From contig JAYKXP010000011.1 of assembly GCA_037176845.1 (NCBI GenBank), forward strand, positions 558,001 to 622,000: 64,000 bases of DNA, in the 5' to 3' direction. Source of the stretch: Paramarasmius palmivorus. Lineage: Eukaryota; Basidiomycota; Agaricomycetes; Agaricales; Marasmiaceae. Under the pieces are notes generated by a model. That model did no database searches, had not been told where the DNA came from, and saw only the letters and a program-made list of their open reading frames with translations. The first letter of the stretch is position 1; every line of letters starts with the position of its first letter. Positions 11,971 to 24,240 of this stretch are shown in pieces. The position numbers and the translations under genes are program-made.

Positions 11971-14267
11971 TCAATCTCCGAGCGTTTCATCGTTAGCGGC
12001 AGCGATTAATCGTTCCGCTTCGGCCGACCTGGGCTTTATCGAGCATTTGAAGGGAGATGGTATGCTTCACGATGGCGAATGAATCATTTGAGACTTTTGG
12101 CTCAAAGCAAAGCTGACTAGTACTCACGCAACGAGTGAGCTCCGAAATTCATACGCCGGCTCGATTATATTCCCTTGTTCGTCCCTGGCCTTCGATATAT
12201 TGAAGGTTTTGAGAAGTGATGCTACTGCAATCCATAGTGATGCATAGCCCAAATGACGTCCCGGGCAGATCCTAATACAGCTACTTAGTTCAATTCGTAT
12301 AGGGAATACGGGATCTAACCTTCGCCCAAACCCAAATGCAGCAGACGTAGGAGGTTGAACCGTCTCGTCGAACTCGGTCGTTCCTGGCTTGAAGTATCTC
12401 TCTGGTTTGAATTGAAAGGGCTCAGGATACATGTCCTTGTTGAACCGGAACAGTCAATAAAGAAAGCAGCGAGTAAACGGACTGGCAAACTGACCTCGTC
12501 GTGTAAAATTGCCCTAGGACAGCGCCGAGACGTTAACGCCTTATAGTATCAGGAGAATACTTGGGGGAGCTTACCATACGTTACTGATTACGATCGAGTT
12601 TTTTGGGATCCTATACCCGTTATATTCATCTTCAGCAACTGAATAGTGCGGGACGCCTATGGGTGTAGCGTTGTTCCAACGAAAGGTCTCCCACACCACA
12701 GCGGTCACATATGGCATGGATTGCTCATCCTCGAATGTTGGCAGCCTTCCAGGAGCGACGCGATCAACTTCTTCTTGCGCTTTGCACTGCACATCCGGGG
12801 CCGCCAACATAGCGAATATGAATGATGCAATGACCGACATAGTCTGTGAAAACAATCAGCAAATGAATAGCCCTGAATGGTAGCCTCTCCCACTGTATCT
12901 GTACCAGCTACAGCACAATTCGAATAAGCATAGGATCACAGCTCCAAAATTTTCCGTAAGATGCACCTGTATACATGTTCCCAGCAGTTTCCCGTACCAC
13001 GTTTTCTCGCTCTTGGCGTCCTGGGACATCGTCGTCGAGCTTTTGTAACAATCCCGACACGAAGGAAGGGGTATAGTCTCCAGACTCCTGCATAATTATA
13101 TCTGTATTGTCGATCCGCAAGGATATTACTAAAGTGACTGACCATGTTTTGCTGTACTGCCACATAGGGCGCATTGAGAAGTCGGGACATGAGTTCTTTC
13201 CATTTCCTTGCCTTTCGTTTGAACCCAGCTCCGGGGAACCATGAAGGGACGTATTTCAAGAAGGGAAGTGAGTCCTAGGGTTGATTGATAAGAGAATCAT
13301 CAACAAAATCATGCATCGAATGCACACACAACGAAAAATGCACCAGGCATCAGTGCCTCCAGTAAAGGATCAATCGCCTGTTTGGCGATGTTGACCCATG
13401 AATCATTGTCGGGTTTGACCTCGAGACCATAGGCTATGGACATGATTATGCGTGCAGAGTGACTGAGAGATATTCAGAAACTCACCGGCCCAGGAAAGAA
13501 TGTATCTGCTTACTAGTGCAAGAGCTCGAGGTATGCTTCGGGCTTCTCGAGTAATTGGGAGAGTAACAAGTGCGTGGCCTTCGCTTGTCGGGGCCGGAAT
13601 ATCTTGGCTGAGTTGGCGTTCATTGCTCGACTAAATGCCCGTCGACGAGCACGCCTATAGAAAAGAAGTACATATGCAACGACCCCGATAGTAATCAACA
13701 TCTCAAACGTACCAGCTTTCTCCTTCAGTAGAACCGCAGTTTTAGTGCCGAAAGCAAACAATTTGATGAGCATATGACGTACCGTATGGTTGCATTCCAA
13801 AGGCCCAGCTCCATCCCATCAGATCGCCAGCCATTGGGGACGGAGGGCTTGGAAACAGGATATAAGAGACAATGGAATGGATACCAAAAGGACACGCACC
13901 GGCTGGAGTAGATTGTGGATCTCTTCTCCAACAAATCCCATGCCGCCTTGGCATTGTTGAGAATGATGAGAGAGGTACCTGCAGCATCAGCATGGACGAC
14001 ACCAGCGCGAGAGACTAAAATCGTGCAGAAATTAGTAGAGGCAACAATGTCGACCGTAACAAAGTTACCGTCGTATTTTTTACCCCAAAGCTGATATACT
14101 TCGTGTTCTTTGGACGAAGGGATTTGTAGCAGGTTGCCAATCAGTGGGAGCTTTGGTGGACCTGGTGGAAGGGGAAGCCTCGAAAACCGATAGAAGATGC
14201 CTTTCAAACCGAGAAGAAGAGCACCCAAACAAGCGGTGATAGCTACGGATTGGAGGAGTGGTGACAT
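11971..14267 (-). CDS. Cytochrome P450 monooxygenase, OrdA-like (P450-3)
   Basis: ER-anchored heme monooxygenase; substrate unknown. ATG 14267 starts MSPLLQSVAITACLGALLLG, then RLPLPPGPPKLPLIGNLLQI. The conserved exon DLMGWSWAFGMQPYG is next, then the 10-nt microexon (13713-13722) and WRAHRRAF, KYVPSWFPGAGFKRKA, AGTDT of the I-helix and the C-terminal K-helix glutamate/arginine pair. KPERYFKPG is followed by FGFGRR/ICPGRHLGYASLW, split by an intron. The last exon (11971-12064) ends ERLIAAANDETLGD. All junctions I followed are in frame. It is the closest relative of P450-4; the shared similarity continues about 250 bp upstream of the start. Confidence 0.9.
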
Positions 14268-15203
14268 TGATAGTGGCAAGTCTTCGCCCTTGGTCGCTTC
14301 TTATAGATGTTCTTTGGTTCCAACAGATATATGGATATCAGCAAGAGCCGACAGAGACATTTGCATATCTTCGATGTCTGCGGAGGATTCCATATTGATT
14401 CTTGCGACTTGCTGTTCATCTGAAAGCCTACGGAGTCCAAAGCAAGAAAGATGACTATCGAGACCGAGGGTCCCCGAATGATATCGAAGTGTTCGCTGCT
14501 ATATCCGATCTGCGATCAGTCTGTGAGATGAGGCGGAGTCCTTCCCGATAGTGATAATTCGATGTCCGTTAAGCTGAAGAAGTCAACAAGGGGATGTTTG
14601 ACTTTCAAGTTGGTTCTCTAATTTAGACACAGTGAGCGCAATCCGTTGAAGAGTACTGGAAACACAATACATACCTCAATTATGCAGACCTCCGAAAAGT
14701 GGCGAAAATTCGAGATTGCAAGCAAAATTGGAAGACTACTAGGAACCTAAACGTGTAAAAATTACTTGAGACGAAGATTTGACATTTCAAGATGAATCTC
14801 AAGCCCGCAAGAACCCTTTCTGGTAAGAGCGAAACGGTCAACGGGCCTCGGCCGGCCTTATGATAACATCATGTGACCATCTTGGACACGCGACGCCAAC
14901 GCTCTGAGCTCTCCCGGATCGCTCTTCAACTTGAACTGCCAGTGCAAGCCTTCTGATGATGCTCGTGTTACACACTATGAACACGGACACATACAATGTG
15001 TCATTCGATCAAATTTCAACCTTCAAGAATTGGCGCACTGGTAAATTCTTCTTTTACAAATACAGGCAGATGACTGACTCAGTTACAACTCAGTCAATCA
15101 CCATAGCAGTGCATAGCAATCATGCAAGCTGGTCATTTAAGCGCATACCTTCCTTCTCATGATCATTCTCTTCATCATCCACCGCGAAGGAGCTCACAAA
15201 GCT
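14268..15203. other. Divergent promoter region P450-3 / hypothetical gene
   Basis: The part near P450-3 (to about 14530) is duplicated upstream of P450-4. The remainder shows no gene. Confidence 0.5.
14301..14305 (-). promoter_or_regulatory. TATA element of P450-3, conserved in P450-4
   Basis: CTATAAGAAG on the minus strand, 34 nt before ATG 14267. The identical block at 20017-20021 is 34 nt before the P450-4 start, within a longer conserved promoter block. Confidence 0.45.
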
Positions 15204-17348
15204 ATGGCTTTCTCCGGAGCATCCAATTTGCTTGTCAACGGCGACGCGGTTAACGTAGTGCAACGGGACCAATGGAATCAGCACATTAGTGGGCAAGTCA
15301 TCAACATTCACAGCAGGCGTGTACTTAAACGAGGGGACACCGAATATGACGAGGTCAACCCGATTTTAACCTTTCTTGTTGTCACTCGCTCATGCAAAGG
15401 AACTATAGTTCGAAGAAGTCAAACGTGGGCATATCTACAAGTTGAAGGAGATCGATATGGCAGGTTCTACGGAGTGGGTCTGGCGAGATGGAAGATACGT
15501 GAAGCTCAACGTCCAGAAGACAACTCACACCGCGAAGATACACGGGATTCGCAAATCAACATTCACCATCGTTACATACCGAGGCAGAAATGCCAACGAT
15601 GTGAGTCTCTCGAGCCAACCCAGACGAGTAGCGTCAACATGATATTCCACTAGGCTTGGAGGAGAGATTTTGACCGGTTCTCTCAGAATGGGTTGGTACT
15701 GGCACCGTAACTTTCTTACGCTACAAGTTTGCTGACCGGTTCTCACAGGCGTCTCAGCACTGTCCAACTCTTCGGTCTGAATAGGTCTAATATCCCAAGC
15801 CTAATCTTCTATGACGGTACATATTCATTCATATCGACTACACATGATGTTGAGGTTTTCAGAGCTGATTCCTCTCGCGTACGTCTGTAGAAGAGACCAG
15901 TTTTGGTCGTCCATTTACCTAGTTCTCCTACTGGTACGCATCTTTCTACTCGATAACATTCTCTTCCTTATCTTTGAATCTAGTACCGGCTCGAATGCGA
16001 CGTTCAAGATATATGGTTTAATTCCAGACGGATGCGTTTTTGTACGGGTCCCCAAGGATCATTTCCCTGTTTGCCTTGGTTTTCCGTGACAATGCAACCA
16101 ACTGAAATACCATCGGAAGTGGGTCTCCTTGAGGACGGCGCCTCTTTTCGTCATCTGTCACTACAAGGTGCTCGAAGGGACAGATGTATTGAAGGTTGCC
16201 TCCCGGTTGAGGGTTAACCAAGGGTTTGGCTGTGTGCACCAGGATCATCCCGGGTGGACAATAGATGTTTGTCTACCTGGGTTCTCGGTCGAGGGATCGA
16301 CAGGCGAAACGGATATCGACCTACGACAACTGCGTTTCGACACGATTTATTCATCCGCCGGAAGTGCAATAGCCAGGTGTCTGGGTACTCATGACGACAC
16401 TATAGATTTCTTGTTTAATGAAACGGGTTGTGATGATGGCACTTCGACGATGGTTAACCGGGTGGGTAATAACTTATTATCGTGAGCGGATACTATATCA
16501 ACGTCCTTCTGTGCCACCGCTGACTTTTAATTCTATCAGTATTGCGTTTGTGCCAACGTGCTCAGAGACTGCGGAGAACTTCGACATCAGTTGGCCGCTT
16601 GCTTTGAGAACACAACTGAAGCAGCCTTGGCTATGCCAGTCAACTAGCATATTACGTTGCAAAGCTGAGGCAGACAACGGGCTAATTAAGGAGGAGGGTT
16701 GTAGTATGTGCGCATATCTATGCGGATGATGAGCTTATGTACTGACGTGGTAGTCAAGCAATTGTGAAACCTTGGCTGATGACATTGCTGGGGTCGGTTC
16801 CAGGTTTTCGACGGCTGAAGTACTCTGGAAAGCCTAATGTACTAACCACAGATTACGCGAGTCCCCGATTCGGCTCTTCTACGGAGGACAAAGATGCGCC
16901 ACGGCCAGTGTATCTTCTTATCCACTCACCTCGTGGAATCCGTACAATGACAGACCTTGTATCCTGGGCAAACGGGAAGACGTGCTACTGGTCCCATGAT
17001 GCAGCAGGTCATTCAGAGATACCAAGCCCCGACCGTGATCGCATGGGTCTACCTGGAGAGCTCAACTTTCACGTCTATCTACGTTGCTACGCTTGGCCCA
17101 AATACGTCTACGAGGCATTGCGAAACTGGCAAATCGCACGAGGATTTGACCCCAATACGACAGATTTTGCTCGAAATCTTGCTTATGCAGAGTTCGAGAT
17201 AATGAAATCTACGATTAGCAAGGGTGAGTGGCTAGCCGATACTTCGTTGCATTGTCTGAAACACCGCTATCAGATGAACCTCGTGAAGGGAAACGGTTCT
17301 GGCAAGTCAATGGGGACGCGGATTTTTCAGCGTTTGCACTTTAAATAG
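15204..17348 (+). CDS. Agaricomycete-restricted hypothetical protein
   Basis: This is a multi-exon plus-strand gene of a family I know only as an unnamed, often multicopy agaricomycete protein. The first exon has MAFSGASNLLVNGDAVNVVQ and INIHSRRVLKRGDTEYDE. The next exon, via GT-AG, has FEEVKRGHIYKLKEI, then RRDFDRFSQNG, TVQLFGLNRSNIPSLIFYDE, ELIPLA and DVQDIWFNSRRMRFCTGPQG. The C-terminal exon (16764-17348) has TCYWSHDAAGHSEIP and NWQIARGFDPNTTDFARNLA, ending QRLHFK. These blocks occur in the family's usual order. The middle (16100-16760) has several possible splice solutions, so the exon map there is approximate. There is no known function. It lies between the two closest P450 copies, on the opposite strand. 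Confidence 0.65.
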
Positions 17349-17696
17349 AAATGTGTGGATATCCGTTGCTACGTGCTGCATATACACATAATAACGAAGT
17401 TCATGTCGCGCCAAGAGATGTTTGAAGAGAACGCCGATGTAGACTCGTTTCGGTTTCCTGTTCATATTAGCGTGTACGCTGCGCTATCGATCAATCACTA
17501 TCTTGCTTGTTTCCATCTAGCGGCGTTCCGGTGGGGTTTGTACACGGAGGTAGAGTACTTCCAAATGAAAGCAATCGGATGGTTACTTAAAAACCTCCAG
17601 ACCGTTTGTCGTTGATAAATACTCTGTATATACATATTCTGAACAGTGACACGCATCATCGCATCATTTGTGCTACTTGATCCTTAAGCTCAACTT
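17349..17696. other. Convergent intergenic region
   Basis: A 350-bp gap between convergent 3' ends. No gene features seen. Confidence 0.5.
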
Positions 17697-19983
17697 TCAG
17701 TCCCCACGTTCATTGTGAGCAGCAGAGATCAGTCTTTCCGCCTCAGTTGACCTGGGCTTTATCGAACATTTGAATGGAAACGGTGTACTTCAGGAATGGG
17801 TCACGTTAGACATTTGAATCAAGGATAATGACTATTACTCACGCAACGAGTGAACTCTGAGATCTGTACACTGGCTCGATGTCATTCCCTTGGCCGTCCT
17901 TGGCTTTCAATACATCAAAGGTTTTGAGAAGTGACGCCACTCCAATCCATAGGGATGCATAGCCCAGGTGACGTCCCGGACAAATTCTAATGCTAGTTAA
18001 TTCGAGTTACATGGAAACTAATGGATCTTACCTTCGCCCGAACCCAAATGTAGCGGAGATAGGAGGTTGAATCATCTCATCGAACTCGTTCGTTCCTGGT
18101 TTGAATTGAAAGGGATCTGGATACATATTCTTGTTAAACCGGCACAGTCAATAAAGAAAGCAGCAAACAAAACGGACTGGCAAACCGACCTCGTCGTGTA
18201 AAATTGCCCTAGGACAGCCCAAAGACGTTAGCGTCTCCCAACATCCTGAGGTAGGTAGAGAGCTTACCACACATTACTGATCACAACCGAGCCTTTCGGG
18301 ATCCTATACCCGTTATATTCATCTTCGGCGACTGAATAGTGTGGAACGCCTATGGGTGTGATATTTTTCCAACGAAGTGACTCCCACACCACAGCAGTCA
18401 CATATGGCATAGACCGCTCGTCCTCAAATGTTGGCAACCGGCCAGGAGTGACACGATCGACTTCTTCTTGTGCTTTGCGTTGTACATCCGGGGCGACCAA
18501 CATGGCGAATAAGAATGATGTGATGGCTGCCATGGTCTGTATCGAAACTTTATCAGCAATTAAATACCTTAAAGAGTAACTAGTCTCACCGTATCTGCAC
18601 CAGCTGCATCCCAATTCAGATGTCCGTGAGACCATAATCCTAAGGAAAATTCTTCAAGACGCACCGATGTACATATTCCCTGCAGTTTCTTTTATCAGAT
18701 TCTCTTGCTCCTGACGTCCCGCTGAAACATCATCGTCAAGCTTCTGTAATAGTTCTGACACGAAGGAAGGGGTATATTCTCCAGACTCCTGCAAGCTTTA
18801 TATCTTAGTCATGTTATCGGATAATCAGAACAATGAAGCAACGGACTATGTTTTGCTTTGCTGCCACATAGGGTGCATTGAGGAGACGAGTTGCGAAGTC
18901 TTTCCATTTCCTTGCGTTTCGTTTAAACCCAGCCCCGGGCAACCATGAAGGTACGTATTTCAAGAAAGGAAGTGAGTCCTAGTCCATTGATGAGTCATTG
19001 ATAGAAGTGTACGTTAACCGTGCTCACGACGAGAAATGCACCAGGCATTAGTGCATCCATTAATGGATTGATGGCCTCCTCGGCGATGGCAACCCATGGG
19101 TCATTGGCGGTTTTGACCTCGAGACCGTAGCATATCAACATGATGATTATGCGTGCGGAGTGGCTGTAAAAGGTTCAGAAACTCCGGGGCCATAATTGAA
19201 GGATAGGTCTCCTAACTAATGCAAGAGCTTGAAACATGCTTCGGGCTTCTCACGTAATTGAGATAGTAGCAAGTGTGTCGCCTTCACTTGTTTGGGACGA
19301 AACATCTTGGCTGCATCGACGTTCATTGCCTGACTAAATATGCGCTGATGAATACGCCTAGAAGAGAAGCGTATGACGCTAAGAAAGAGATCGAGTCAAT
19401 GACATGCCAAGCGTACCAGCGTTCCCCTTCAGAAAAACAGTGTCGATGCTGGAAGTAAGCAGTTTAATGAGGCTATAGGCAAAGACATACCATACGCTTG
19501 CATCCCGAAGGCCCAGCTCCACCCCATCAGATCGATGGCCATAGGGGCCGGAGGTCTTGAAGAGCAGAGTAATAAGCGAAAATGCTGGTTTTAGGTAGAT
19601 AACGAATACGACGCACGACTGGAGTAGATTGCGGATCTCTTCTCCAACAGATCCCAGGTTGCTTGAGCGCTGTTGAGAATGACGATGGAGGTGCCCGCAG
19701 CATCAACGTGAACGACCCCAGCACGAGAAACTAATACCAAACTGAGATTAGCAGAGGCAGCAATGTCAATCGTAAAGAAGTTACCATCATATTGTTTACC
19801 CCAAAGCCGATATACCTTGTGTTCGTTGGACGAAGGGATCTGTAGCAAGTTGCCGATGAGTGGAAGCTTGGGTGGGCCCGGTGGAAGGGGAAGCCTCGAA
19901 AACCGATGGAAGATGCCTTGAAAACCGAGAAGAAGTGCACCCAGACAAGCGGTGATAGCTACGGATTGGAGGAGTGGTGACAT
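17697..19983 (-). pseudogene. Cytochrome P450 (P450-4), decaying copy
   Basis: Near copy of P450-3 with the same exon plan, start (MSPLLQSVAITACLG) and promoter block. FGFGRR/ICPGRHLGYASLW, AGADT and ESLRW remain. Four changes argue against function. First, the splice donor after IYSSR lacks one G seen in P450-3 (~19610), and no other donor keeps the frame. Second, the C-helix reads WRIHQR, replacing the arginine of WxxxR by glutamine. Third, an 18-bp in-frame deletion between short repeats near 18095 removes ERYFKP, including the PERF-region arginine of the ExxR/R triad. Fourth, the SIAYG segment is changed and one codon longer. The last exon ends ERLISAAHNERGD. It may still be transcribed. 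Confidence 0.82.
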
Positions 19984-21948
19984 TGATAGCGTCAAGTCTT
20001 GGCCCTTGGTCGCTTCTTATAGATGTTCATTGGTCCCAACAGATACATGGATATCAGAAAGAGTCGACAGGGAATATCTTTAATGTCTGTGGGTTTCCAA
20101 TACAGCAATGTTAGTTCTTGTGACTTGTTCATCTGAAAGCCTTGTGACCCCAGAAGCCAAAACGATATCCTACTATTGAGGCCGAGGGTCCCCGAGTGAC
20201 ATTGAAGTGTTCGCTGCCATGTCTGCGACCAGTCTACGACGAGGTAGGCTCCTAGTGGTGGTGGAAATAGTTGAATGCTGATAAAGTAACAAGGGGAAGT
20301 TTGGCTTTGGTTTTCTTCGAGTTGGACACAGTTAGTGACTCGTGTAAGAATGCTGTAGGCACGATACACACCTTACGCAGATCTCCATCCGGCCAATGTC
20401 CACACAAAGACCTCGAAGCGGCGAAAAATGATTGCTGCCCTCCGACCCGACGTAAAAGCTATGACTCAGCAGCAATCCGTCTGGAGTCTGACTTGGGAGA
20501 CTAGCGAAAAATCAATTGCAGGCACAACTAAGGAACCTAAACGTGGAAGAATTACAAAGCTGATTCATTTTACCCGATATGCCATTTCGAGAAGAATTCC
20601 AAGCTTGCAAGGACCTTTCTAAATTCCTGCAGGCTTAGTGTGGGTAAGAGTAAAGCTGTCGTTGACTCAGATGCAGAATGACTATCTTCTGTATAAGTAA
20701 AGACGGCTTGCCAGGCTATGATAATGCAGACTCTGAGCAGAAGTTAATGTCAGGTGACAGGGATCAAAAAAATTTTACACGGTCGCAAGAGCTCTTGAAC
20801 TCAAACCTCGATGTTCTCCTCATTCTCCTCTGATGCTCTTTTCTAGGCTGGAGATGCAGGTCACAACTTGATAGGGAAATTTGGAAGTCGGAACGACATG
20901 GTCCCGCTTTGATTCCGAAGGATACTAGTGGGACCACAATCAGCCATCGGTTTCTGTCTTGTACGTGGTTATACATTATGGGTTTTTCTCACTCTAATGT
21001 TTGCTGCTGGTCTACGTAGACGACTTTAGGGAGCTCATCAGGTAGCTGGATTTCGAACTGTTCTGAGTATCGCGTAGAGTCAGAACAGCGGTACTGAAAT
21101 CACACTCGACTTCTAGTGACAAGAGGACAAGGATTGAAAAGTGCTCAACACCCAGTCTGACATCTCGAATAATATTGGATGGGCCTTCCCTCACCGTTAC
21201 ACCTTGTTTGTCGCTTTGGCATCTCAGTCCCTCGCGCTACACGTCAACTCAACTCAGCAATTGGAAGACTTCACGACACCCTCGTATGAAACTTTACATT
21301 TACATTTCTCTGTAATATCTCGGTCCTCTGTTAACCCCCTAATTTCTCGCCGGAGCGTCTTCTATTTGAAGCTCTTTTCAGCATCCATAAATCCCATCAC
21401 CCAGTCAGTGACTTTTCTTGAGATCTTATCTATCTTATCGCTGACACGTCCTTACACGACAGCCTTCAGGGAAAGGTTCACGAACGAAAGGTCAATATTA
21501 ATCGATTAATCAATCGTCATTCTCATTTATGTCTGGTTTGCTACAGTAACAGTTCGAACGACAGAATCATGATGACGTATTTCTCCAGAAGCCGGAGCCG
21601 CACTCGCACTGTCCTCCGATCCGTTCGCCCTCTACATACAGATGTACTTACAGTACTCTACAGTGGAAGGAATCTAATTTTATCCAAGTCTCATTGTGAA
21701 GACATTACAGAGCCTGTGCATCTTACTCCTTTTACGTGGTTCTTTCCCCTCCTTGCGGTCCGCGTGAGAAACACGATCGCATGGTTGTCCTTGAAGTCGA
21801 AGCTGACAGCCTCAAGCCTCGAGCTGTAGACAATGATGAAGGAGAGTTCGCGTCCAAGCATTGTCCATATGTATAATGTTAGCCGATGAGTAATGATATT
21901 CTATTTGTGTTTCTCAAGAGAATTCGATCTTATACAAACTAATTCACT
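19984..21948. other. Upstream DNA of P450-4; paralogous to 29.2-31.1 kb
   Basis: The first 250 bp match the P450-3 promoter. From about 20950 to 21730 the sequence aligns in order with 30200-31145; shared blocks include TCTGTAATATCTCGGTC, CGAAAGGTCAATATTA and CAGTACTCTACAGTGGAAGG. ORFs here are short and not conserved between copies. I see no gene. Confidence 0.6.
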
Positions 21949-24240
21949 TCACTCTTCGACTTCATCGTTAGCAGCTAAAATCAATCCTTCAGCCTCAGCC
22001 GACCTGGGTGTTATCGAACATTTGAATGGACGCGGTGCCCTGGAAATGATCATCAGTGTTTATACACGAACCATGTAGCACCCGAGGTGAAGTACTTACA
22101 CGACAAGTGACCCCCGCAGATCATACACAGGTTCGATAATGTTTCCCTGTTTGTCCCTGGCCTTCGAGATAGTAAAGGTTTTCAGAAGGGACACTACACC
22201 GATCCACAGTGATGCATAGCCCAGATGACGTCCCGGGCAAATCCTAGTATGGTTAGCTCCGAGTCCCTGAGGCGCTACTATTTGAACCTTACCTTCGCCC
22301 GAAGCCAAAGACAGCGAAAGTAGGCGATTGGATCGTCTCGTTGAATTCGTTTGTACCTGGCTTGAAATACCTCTCCGGCTTGAAGTCATAGGGTTCTGGG
22401 TACATGTTCTGGATGATTTGGCATGAGAAAACATGTCAGCCACTGATACGCTGAAGGATTGACTGACTTCATCGTGTAAAATTGCCCTGCAAATAGCTAG
22501 TAAGCAGCATTTCTTGGTATGATGGTGGAAATGGGTAAAGTTGACTGACCACACATTACTGACGATGACCGAGCCCTTCGGAATTCTATAACCATTATAT
22601 ACATCTTCTGCATCCGAGTAATGTGGAACAGCTAGAGGAGTGATGCTGATCCATCTGAGTGATTCCCAAACCACAGCCGTTACGTATGGCATGGCCTTTT
22701 CATCTTCAAATGTTGGCAGGCGCCCAGAACTGACACGATCAACTTCTTCTTGCGCCTTATGTTGTACATCCTGGTTGACCAACATAGCGAATAGGAATGA
22801 TACCATAGCCGCCGCAGTCTGCCGATCAAGTCATCAGGACTAGAACATCTTCGCAAGCGGTATGTCATACCGTATCCGCACCGCCTAGCACCATATTGCA
22901 GTTTGTTCACAAACGTCTGAGCATAAAGCTGAGCACGACGCACCTATGTACATGTCCCCTGCAGCTTGTCGTATGATATCCTCTTGCTCTTGAACTCGTA
23001 CTGGTTCATCGTCATCTAGACGCTGCAATGATTCGGAAACAAAAGAAGTACTATATTCTCCAGAGAGCTGCAATGGTCAGTGAGTAATGATGCCGGCCAA
23101 AACTGACGGATCAGCCCACAACAGTCTCCTTTGCCGCCGCAAAAGGTGTATGAAGAAACCGGTCCGTAAGTGTTTTCCATTTTCTCGCTTTTCGTTTAAA
23201 TCCAGCGCCGGGCAACCAGGAGGGCACGTGCTTCAAAAAGGGAAGCGAGTTCTATGACTGAATGAGAGAACGCCAAAAACGATGTATCAGTCAAGAACCG
23301 CTTACAACGAGAAAAGCTCCAGGAGTCAAAGCTTTCATCATTGGGATAAGGGCATCCTCAGCCATGGTGACCCATGGATCGTTGGTAAGTTTGACGTCGA
23401 GACCGTAAGCGATAGACATGATGATACGTGCGGAGTGGCTGAAAAAGTTGAGTTACCCTGTAGTTCATGAAGGATTATATTCACTTACTTTTTCAAGAGC
23501 TCAAAGTACGATTCGGGATCCTCAAGCAGTCGAGACAGCAAGAAGTGGGTTGCCTTGACCTGATTGGAACGGAAAATTTTTACTGCATTGACATTCAAAG
23601 CTTGGCCAACAATGCGTCGGTGCGCACGCCTGGTGGGTGAACGTTGCAACATGAGCCAATTGCATGAGGCATAATAAGCTCACCAGGTCTCTCCTTCAAG
23701 AGCATGTATCAGTACTAATGAGACAATTGGGCGAAGCCAGGGGACATACCGTATGCCTGTGATGCAGTAGTCCAACCCCATCCCATGAGATCGTTGACCA
23801 TTGGTGCGGCGGGTCTTAAAAATCCGATTCCTATAACGAATACTTTGTTACTTGATAACGGACTATAACGCACCGACTGGAGTAGATCCTGGACCTCTTG
23901 TCCAACAAGTCCCAAGCTGCTTTGGCGGTGTTGAGGATGACGATAGAGTTGCCTACGGCATCGACGTGTATGACACCCAAGCGAGACACTGAGCACATAC
24001 AGAGGTTATTAGGCACTAAATATGTAGTACTGCAACATTACCGTCGTATATTTCACCCCAACGCTGATATACCTCGTATTGGTTGGTCGAAGGGATCTGC
24101 AGTAGGTTGCCGATAAGCGGAAGCTTTGGTGGACCGGGTGGGAGTGGAAGCCTTGAGAAGCGATGAAATGCGCTTCTTAATACGAAGAAAAGTATGGCGA
24201 GACAAGCAGCACTAGCGACAGATTGTATGAGCTGAGGCAT
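21949..24240 (-). CDS. Cytochrome P450 monooxygenase, OrdA-like (P450-5)
   Basis: ER-anchored heme monooxygenase; substrate unknown. ATG 24240 (MPQLIQSVASAACLAILFF) is chosen because it matches the start in P450-6 and lies 46 nt after a TATATTAA element. Then come RLPLPPGPPKLPLIGNLLQI, the exon with DLMGWGWTTASQAYG, the 10-nt microexon (23684-23693), WRAHRRIV, KHVPSWLPGAGFKRKARKWK, GGADT, ESLRW, KPERYFKPG and FGFGRR/ICPGRHLGYASLW. The last exon ends EGLILAANDEVEE at 21949. All junctions I followed keep frame. It lacks the phase-1 intron before VPHYSDAE that P450-2 and P450-6 have. Its upstream DNA is duplicated at P450-6 and interrupted by a TIR element. Confidence 0.9.

Noticed and set aside
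14268..14279. Upstream starts of P450-3, -4 and -5 at 14279, 19995 and 24258
   Set aside because: These frames open with TTG. The first ATG codons (14267, 19983, 24240) align between paralogs and are used instead.
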